Under the pieces are notes generated by a model. That model saw only the letters and a list, made by a program, of their open reading frames with translations, ran no database searches and was not told where the DNA came from. This document shows positions 58,028 to 64,000 of a stretch of 64,000 nucleotides of DNA, in pieces; position 1 is the stretch's first letter, and each line of letters opens with the position of its first letter. The DNA comes from Symbiodinium natans (lineage: Eukaryota; Sar; Dinophyceae; Suessiales; Symbiodiniaceae): positions 248,001-312,000 of the forward strand of contig CAJNDS010002118.1 in the NCBI GenBank assembly GCA_905221605.1, given 5' to 3'. The translations under genes were made by a program, and so were the position numbers.

Positions 58028-61000
58028 CTCTTGGCTGACTTCTGAACCCCTCCTAACAGTTTAACATTTAGGCTCCTTATTGGTAGTTTCTACAAAAGCC
58101 AAAGAAGTTAAAGTCCTAAGAGCCAGCCAGAAGAAAGCCGAGTCCTTGTCTGCCCCGGCCTCAGCCAGCAAGCGTACGACTTCGACATGGCCACGCATGG
58201 CTGCCATCATCCTTAATCAGGTGCGAAAGTGAACCCTAAAATTGGGGTCATCTACTTATACTACTAGAACTCCAAGTAAGGGAATGTGAACCATAGTGCC
58301 CAAGGGTCAAGGCTGTCGTGCCCTCCTTGTCGGCTCTGTCCTTGTCGGCTCCGGTCTCCAGCAGCAAGCGCACGACTTCAACATGGCCACGCATCGCTGC
58401 CACCATCCTTACTTGGGGGGGGAAAGTGAACCCTAAGATTGGGGTCATCTAGACCCTATATACTACTATAACTCCTAGTAGCACTATTATGAACCATAGT
58501 GCCCAAGGGTCAAGGCTGTGTTGCCATCGTTGTACGCAAAGTCCTTGTCTGCACCGGCCTCCACCAGCAAACGCGCGGCTTCAATGTGACCATCGCCAGC
58601 CGCCATCATCAGCGCTGTGAAGCCATTGTTGCTGGCCACATCTTTGTCGGCACAGGCCTCCTTGGTAGCCCAGCAACCATATTCGAATAAGGGCACCCTT
58701 TTTGGGGGTTTAGGGTTTAGGGTTTAGGGGTTATTCTACAAGGGAACCCAGAACCAAAAACAAGGGCAAAGGGTACCCTGGGCTGCTAAGCCTCTATCAG
58801 CAAACGCACGGCTGCAACATGCCCACGCGAAGCTGCGATCATCAGGGCTGTGTTACCACCTTCGGGATCAAAACTAAGCCTAAAAAGGGTTCATGGTTCA
58901 TACATATTGGATATGGTATATGACCCCTAAACCCTAAACCCTAAACCCTAAACCCTAAACCCTAAACCCTAAACCCTAAACCCTAAACCCTAAACCCTAA
59001 CCCCAGATTTACGGATTTTTAGGGTTCATTTGGTCCCCAAGGCACTGCTATTGACCATGTCCTTGGCAGCGCCGGCCTGAGCCAGTGCGCGCACGAGGTC
59101 TTCGTGGCCTCGTACCTTGAGGGTTTAGGGTTTAGGGTTTAGGCTTTAGGGTGGTTTAGGGTGGTTTGGGGTGGTTTAGGGTGGTTTAGGGTGGTTTAGG
59201 GTGGTTTAGGGTGGTTTAGGGTGGTTTAGGGTGGTTTAGGGTGGTTTAGGGTGGTTTAGACATGAACCCTATAATCGGGGCTCAGATACCCTAGACCGCT
59301 ACAATTGCTATTAGGGTAGTATGAACCATAAACCCTGTTAGGGTTCATTTCGTCCCCAAGGTACAGCCGCGGTCATCAAGGCTGTGTTGCCATTCTCGTC
59401 GGCATAGTCCTTGTCAGCGCTGGCCTCCAACAGCAAACTCACGACTTCAGCGTGGCCGCGCATAGCTGCCATCATCCTTGGGGACGGTTTAGGGTTTAGG
59501 GTTTAGGGTTTAGGGTTTAGGGTTTAGGGTTTAGGGTTTAGGGTTTAGGGTTTAGGGAAATTGGGGTCACATACCCTATATACTCCTATAACTCCTATTC
59601 AGGTCTTATGCCCTGGGTTCATTGAGTCCCCAAGGATCAAGGCTGTGTTGCACTTGTGGGTGGCAAGGTCCTTGTCTGCTTCAGCCTCCACCAGGCCCTA
59701 AGCCCTAAACCCTAAACCCTAAACCCTAAACCCTAAACCCTAAACCCTAAACCCTAAACCCGAAACCCTAAACCCTAAACCCTAAACCCTAAACCCTAAA
59801 CCATGCCTCCACCAGCACCTGAATGACGTCAATGCGGCCAAAGCCAGCTGCCAACCTTATAAACAAAAGGAAGCCTAAAATGAGTCATATACCCTAACTG
59901 CTCTAATTCCTATTCGGGTAACATAAACCCTAAACCCTAAACCCTAAACCCTAAACCCTAAACCCCAAACCCTAAACCCTAAACCCTAAACCCTAAACCC
60001 TTTAGGGTTCATTTGGCCCCCAAGGAACACCATGGCTGTGAAACCATCGTTGGTGGTCGCGTCCGGGTCGGCCCCGGCCTCCACCAGCGCACGCACGACT
60101 TCCTGGGACGCTTTGGCCCTAAACCCTAAACCCTAAACCCTAAACCCTAAACCCTAAACCCTAAACCCTAAACCCTAAACCCTAAACCCTAAACCCTAAC
60201 CTTAAACCCTAAACCCTAAACCCTAAACCCTAAACCCTAAACCCTAAACCCTAAACCCTAAACCCTAAACTCTCGAAACCCTAAACCGTAGGTACATAGG
60301 GTCCCAGGTTCTTCATGGCCAGGTACAGCTGCCGTCATCAAGGCCGTCATGCCCTCGGTGTCGGCCGCATCCTTATCAGCGCCAGCCTCCAGCAGCAAGT
60401 GCCTGGGATCCCAATTTAGCTGCATTTCTATAGGGGTTTAGGGTGTAGGGTTTAGGGTTTAGGGTTTACGGGTTTACGGGTTTACGGGTTTACGGGTTTA
60501 CGGGTTTACGGGTTTACGGGTTTACGGGTTTACGGGTTTACGGGTTTACGGGTTTACGGGTTACGGGTTCCCTATTAACCTACGGTTGTCAAGGGTTTGT
60601 ACCTACAAAATGAGGGGGGGTACTTACTGCTAAGCTGTGGGTAAATAAGAAGGGACCCTCATATAGACCCCCTAATACTAGGATCCCCATATCATAGGGA
60701 CCCCAATAAGGTGCCCCTAATTTCGGAAAACCCTAGACCCTAAACCCCCTGACTTCGGATTCCTCCAAGTAGGGTCCCAGGTGCACGACTTCAAGGTGGC
60801 CGTCTCTGGCTGCGAACATAAGGGTTGTGCTGCCATCTCGGTCGGCAAAGTCCTTGTTGGCGCCGGCCTCCACTTTGGAGGTTCATGGGACTTCTTCACG
60901 AATTGTCACTGTACTTAGAACTGTACGTATAAACATACTAGGGCACTTAGGGGGCTTATGAGTGGGTTATAAGTACAGCTATCCTAAACCCTAAACCCTA

Positions 61001-62933
61001 AACCCTAAACCCTAAACCCTAAACCCTAAACCCTAAACCCTAAACCCTAAACCTTAAGCCCCAAACCCTAAACCCTTAAACCCTAACCCTAAACCCTCAA
61101 AAGTGGGTTGCAAGTACAGTTGTGATTGCTTAATTAGCACCATGAACCTCCAGCAGCACCCGTGCGACTTCGACGTGGCCCCACTCAGCTGCATGTAGCA
61201 GCGCCGTCCGACCAGCTGCCTTGCGGACAAAGTAACCCTCAACCCTAAACCCTAACCCTAAACCATAAACCCTCAACCCTAAACCTCACACGACCCAGGG
61301 CCCTACTAAGCCCTACACCCCCAACCGAGAATCGCTAAAACTCGAAGCTCGAAGCTGCAAAATTCAGTCCCTCAACCCTAAACCCTACACCCAAAACCCT
61401 AAACCCTGAGCCCTAAACCCTGAACCCCAAACCCTAAACCCTAAACTCTCAAAGGTACAGCCACGTTTGGGTCCAGGGGAAGCCGTAGAATGGACTCGAC
61501 CTCCCAGGGGTTTTTGCTGCTTAGAGCGAGCCTTGGGATCCTCTGCAGTTTAGGGTTTAAGGTTTAGGGTTTAGGGTTTAGGGTTTAGGGATATTCAGGG
61601 TTAAGGGAACCTAGTTGGCAGGTAACCCCCTTCAGCTGGGTCGTCCTAGTAAAACCCCAAATACAAGTAACCGACTAACCAGGTTCCCCTGGCCCTTTAA
61701 GCAAGAGGCTTGCCCAATGAAAGAGTGCTGCCTGGGTGTCCCTTTTTTACGGTGGGCCCTCCACACCTTGTGACCAAAGGGTAGCTGTTTAGGGTTTAGG
61801 GTTTAGGGTTTAGGGTTTAGGGTTTAGGGTATAGGGTATAGGGTTTAGGGTTTAGGGTTTATATAGGGTTTAGGGTTTAGGGTTTAGGGTTTAGGGTTTA
61901 GGGTTTAGGGCTAGGGTTTAGGGTTTTCATGCTGGTGAGGAGCATGACTATCATGATGAGGATGACGATGGCGATCATGGCCAGGAGAGGAGGAGGATGG
62001 GACTGAGGATGAGGAGGAGGATGAGGAGGATTGATATGGGTTTAGGGTTTAGGGTTTAGGGTTTAGGGTTTAGGGTTTAGGATGATACGATGATTTTGTG
62101 ATGATGGCGACGATGACGATGACACCGGCGAAAGCAACGTTGCCGCAGTTGGTGCCTGTTATGTTCAAGACATAAAGTCTCAGAGCTTTTGGGGGCCTTA
62201 ATACTTAGAACAGGGTTTTGGGAGGTTGCTATAGTATAAGTATAAAGGGCCCAGACGGGAAAACTATCAGAAATTATTCCGACCCCTATATAACCTGACT
62301 GCACAGCTTTTTGGAAACAGGTGCCTCTTGCACCGAACCGTTTCTGGCGGAAGCTATGAGCTCTTCCACTTGTGTCGTGGAAGGGCTGGCGAAAGAAAGC
62401 ACAACGAGTTCCAGATCAAGAGCAGAGTCGAGCTCATCGGCATCGTCCAGATTGCAACCCTGGAGGATGAGCCTCTGCCTCTTAGGTAGGCGCAGTAGAA
62501 CCATCTTATAATAAGATAAGGGGGACCCATAACAAAAAAAGGGAAAAGGGTACCACTGGGCGACCAAACATAAACCCTGAACCCGATTTTAGAGGAGATT
62601 GATATTTAGAAGTTTGAATAGAATTGTGAGGAAATTTTCAGTAGTTGAAATTCAGTGGCCATCAACTAAGATTTTCTATTTATATCAGTCCTAAATCGAA
62701 ATACTGAATTTGGATTTTGGTGCGAGTAGTCTATACATATGTATATATATATATATGCTTGCTCTAAACCCTAAATCCTAAACCCTAACCCCTAAACCCT
62801 AAACCCCCTGCCTGAAGCGTGGCGGCAGGCCATGCAGCTCATGCAGCCGCTGCTTGACTTCCCTCACGCTGCTCACCTCCTCCACAGGCATGGCAGTCAT
62901 CTCTTCGCCCGAGAGCATGCGGATGCGCAGCAT
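57080..62933 (-). CDS. Ubiquitin-like domain plus ankyrin-repeat protein, 16 exons interrupted by introners
   Basis: Exons in gene order: 62933-62812, 62478-62325, 61500-61459, 61219-61151, 60870-60785, 60402-60312, 60102-60029, 59855-59807, 59685-59639, 59476-59365, 59115-59046, 58859-58795, 58660-58512, 58407-58309, 58211-58145, 58027-57080. Joined they give 2244 nt, one open frame of 747 codons plus stop. Exons 1-2 encode the ubiquitin-like part (MLRIRMLSGEEM...LPPRFRQRLILQG); the rest encode ankyrin repeats (GHVEVARLLVEAGADKD). Donors are GT, GC or GA and acceptors AG for 14 introns; intron 4 (61150-60871) does not fit. Intron 2 falls at the same codon boundary (E/VES) as the only intron of the paralogue at 43.8-45.6 kb, so it is probably ancestral; most others look like later insertions. 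The last exon carries about nine repeats and ends KRRRLVS. Cellular role unknown. The frame closing at all 15 junctions argues for a working gene. Confidence 0.87.
58212..58308 (-). mobile_element. Short introner pair, copy 2 (intron 14)
   Basis: GA-AG, 97 nt, starts GACCCTTGGGCACTATGGTTC like intron 13. Either two insertions at equivalent sites or duplication of a repeat unit together with its intron. Confidence 0.78.
58408..58511 (-). mobile_element. Short introner pair, copy 1 (intron 13)
   Basis: GA-AG, 104 nt, starts GACCCTTGGGCACTATGGTTC. Nearly the same as intron 14; the exon between them is exactly 99 nt, one ankyrin repeat. Confidence 0.78.
58661..58794 (-). mobile_element. Introner, TAGC-CCCAG family (intron 12)
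   Basis: GA-AG intron with GAGGC at both junctions and inverted ends TAGCAGCCCAG / CTGGGCTACCA. Same family as the copies at 7438, 34326 and 43703. Has three telomeric units. Confidence 0.75.
58860..59045 (-). mobile_element. Introner, CCTTGGGG family (intron 11)
   Basis: GTG at both junctions, GT-AG. Starts CCTTGGGGACCAAATGAACCC in sense and holds a telomeric array at 58926-59003. Confidence 0.75.
59116..59364 (-). mobile_element. Introner, CCTTGGGG family (intron 10) with 10-bp tandem expansion
   Basis: GT-AG intron with GTAC at both junctions. Starts CCTTGGGGACGAAATGAACCC; contains about ten copies of GGTTTAGGGT at 59149-59249 (plus sense). Confidence 0.75.
59477..59638 (-). mobile_element. 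Introner, CCTTGGGG family (intron 9)
   Basis: Sense sequence: GAT, then CCTTGGGGAC ... GTCCCCAAG, then GAT. Perfect 9-bp inverted ends, 3-bp target duplication, GA donor made by the duplicated target, AAG acceptor made by the element. The middle is a telomeric array (59485-59558). Confidence 0.8.
59686..59806 (-). mobile_element. Intron 8 made of telomeric repeat only
   Basis: GC-AG intron of 121 nt. The insert 59695-59804 is a run of CCCTAAA units (plus sense) bounded on both sides by the exact 11-bp repeat GCCTCCACCAG (59684-59694 and 59805-59815). Confidence 0.82.
59856..60028 (-). mobile_element. Introner, CCTTGGGG family (intron 7)
   Basis: GT-AG with GTT at both junctions; starts CCTTGGGGGCCAAATGAACCC and contains a telomeric array at 59927-60001. 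Confidence 0.75.
60103..60311 (-). mobile_element. Introner, CCTGGGACCC family (intron 6)
   Basis: GA-AG with GAA at both junctions; filled by one of the longest telomeric arrays of the window (60116-60274). Confidence 0.75.
60403..60784 (-). mobile_element. Introner, CCTGGGACCC family, with nested element (intron 5)
   Basis: GC-AG intron with GCAC at both junctions. Contains about 13 copies of TTTACGGG (60464-60567) and a nested member of the TTTCGGAAA family (60655-60733). Confidence 0.75.
60871..61150 (-). mobile_element. Palindromic element with inserted telomeric array (intron 4)
   Basis: Ends in GGAGGTTCATGG and its inverse; member of the 10507/36631/50181/52645/54294 family. A telomeric array (about 60981-61101) sits inside, bounded by two copies of AGTGGGTTNNAAGTACAG (60961-60978, 61102-61119). 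Splice sites are not GT/GC/GA-AG. Confidence 0.72.
61501..62324 (-). other. Intron 2 of the 16-exon ankyrin gene
   Basis: 824 nt, GC-AG, same position as the intron of the two-exon paralogue. Holds TTTAGGG arrays (61787-61925, 62038-62080), a GAGGAT-rich simple repeat (about 61925-62035) and a dispersed element copy at 62160-62295. Confidence 0.75.
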
Positions 62934-63116
62934 CCTGGGCAGAGGAGCCTGATGAAGCGGTTTAGGGTTTAGGGTTTAGGGTTTAGGGTTTAGGTTTTAG
63001 GGTTTGGAGTTTGGGGTTTTGGGTTTTTTGAGCTACTCAAAGTCCGACGTGCCAGAGCCGGTCATGCCTGCGAATTCAAGGCCGGCGCCTCCCCCTATAT
63101 TATGCCTTACCTTAGT

Positions 63117-63222
63117 TGTCCAGTAACCTGGGGGAACTAAAGGTTAACCTTTGGGATTATAAGGGGATTCGATTACCCCAAAAAGGTTAAAGGTTACCCA
63201 CTCTACTACTAGGTTACCCAGA
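63117..63222. mobile_element. Element with GGTTAACCTTTGGG core, copy 1
   Basis: GTTGTCCAGTAACCTGGGGG ... AGGTTACCCAG with inner AAAGGTTAACCTTTGGG and CCCCAAAAAGGTTAAAGG. Confidence 0.7.
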
Positions 63223-63332
63223 GGGCCCATTTGTACTACGATTATGGACTTAGGTACCCCCAAAACCGTATTTAGAAGGGTTTTCGGGCACCGAATGCCA
63301 TAATGGTACTAGAAATGGACCCTACGGGTTCG

Positions 63333-63430
63333 TTGTCCAGTACCTAGGGGGGGACTAAAGGTTAACCTTTGGGAATATAAGGGGATTAAATAACCCCAAA
63401 AAGGTTAAAGGTTTCCTACTCTACAACTAA
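63333..63430. mobile_element. Element with GGTTAACCTTTGGG core, copy 2
   Basis: Same core as the copy at 63117, 110 bp downstream; right end decayed. Confidence 0.68.
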
Positions 63431-64000
63431 GATGACTACATCACCTGGGCTGCTATAGCGACAGTCTAGGACTCAAGGTTATACTTGTTTTATGGTTAGG
63501 GGTGCATTCAGTCAGAATGGGCACTTCGGATTTCTTGAGAATGTTCGTATAGAATGATTCTGAAGGGCGTGCTATTGGCAGCTCTTTTGCGCAAACCCTG
63601 AACCCTAAAGCAGCGGCGTCTCACGACCTCATACCCTCCATTAAGCCCGAGCCTATGACCCTAAACCCTATAAGCCCAACATCCTGAAGGTCTCCACCTC
63701 CTTGTAAAATTGACATTGCAAAGTACACCCTAAACCCTCAGCCCCACCCTACTAACAAAGACTGCCATGAAGGTGCCATGAAGGTGCTTGCGCCTTTTTG
63801 GCGAGCTTTTGGGGTCGTAAGGGTAGAGAAATCCTCCTTAAACCCTTATATCAACCTTGAAATTTAAACCCTAACCTGAAAGTAAGTGCTGGACTCACGT
63901 CTTCAGATTCTAGGGCACCAGGGTTTCGGGCTTTACCCGAACTGAAGGCCCAAACACCGCGGATTCGGGTGTCGGGCTACCAAAGCGCTCAAACACCTAA

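Larger units (their letters stand above)
62934..64000. other. Upstream region of the 16-exon ankyrin gene
   Basis: A TTTAGGG array (62960-63010) starts 27 bp upstream of the ATG; CTTCATCAG or TGCCCAG there could accept a spliced leader. A minus-strand island at about 63095-63040 (GGAGLEFAGMTGSGTSDFE, stop) may end the next gene. Two related elements follow, then low-repeat DNA. Confidence 0.45.

Noticed and set aside
57036-58064. Plus-strand frames of 116-184 codons over the last exon of the 16-exon gene
   Set aside because: Same antisense effect of the ankyrin repeat periodicity.

Overview
The window looks like nuclear DNA of a dinoflagellate, most likely one close to Symbiodiniaceae (Suessiales). 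Three things point there: introns with GC or GA donors as well as GT, short inverted-repeat elements that sit exactly at exon junctions (introners), and two minus-strand genes with the ubiquitin-like-plus-ankyrin layout common in these algae. Roughly a third to a half of the sequence is telomere-type repeat (TTTAGGG/CCCTAAA and variants), in blocks of 30-200 bp in both orientations. Many unique islands of about 50-110 bp lie between the blocks. I saw no bacterial gene structure, tRNA, rRNA or CRISPR.

Layout. 0-20 kb: telomere-like blocks with islands; a minus-strand chain of six exon-like islands (about 10.3 to 5.3 kb) can be joined in one frame, and single exon candidates lie around it. 16.8-18.1 kb: a degenerate higher-order repeat around a fragment that resembles Helitron-type polyproteins. 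20-25 kb: short exons and several palindromic elements. 25.1-27.3 kb: a pentatricopeptide-repeat exon pair split by a 2.1-kb intron that holds a long direct duplication. 29.4-32.8 kb: exons of a PARP-type ADP-ribosyltransferase. 33-43 kb: isolated exon candidates on both strands among short elements. 43.8-45.6 kb: an almost intron-free ubiquitin-like/ankyrin gene. 47-57 kb: further exon candidates. 57.1-62.9 kb: a second ubiquitin-like/ankyrin gene in 16 exons whose 15 introns are mostly short elements and telomeric repeats. All 16 exons join in one frame (747 codons).

The main result is the intron system. (1) Introns read GNN[CCTTGGGG...CCCCAAG]GNN: the duplicated target supplies the donor (GT, GC or GA) and the element end supplies the AAG acceptor. 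(2) Telomeric repeats make up or fill many introns. Islands are mostly flanked by CCCTAAA on the left and TTTAGGG on the right, so introns begin ...|GTTTAGGG and end CCCTAAA...AG|. (3) Several telomeric blocks are bounded by 11-28 bp direct duplications, as expected of insertions. At least ten families of about 100-bp inverted-repeat elements occur, some nested.

Limits: a 100-bp island is often open in one or more frames by chance, and many islands are open on both strands. Only the two ankyrin genes are well supported; the PARP and PPR calls rest on motifs; the remaining exon calls are hypotheses.
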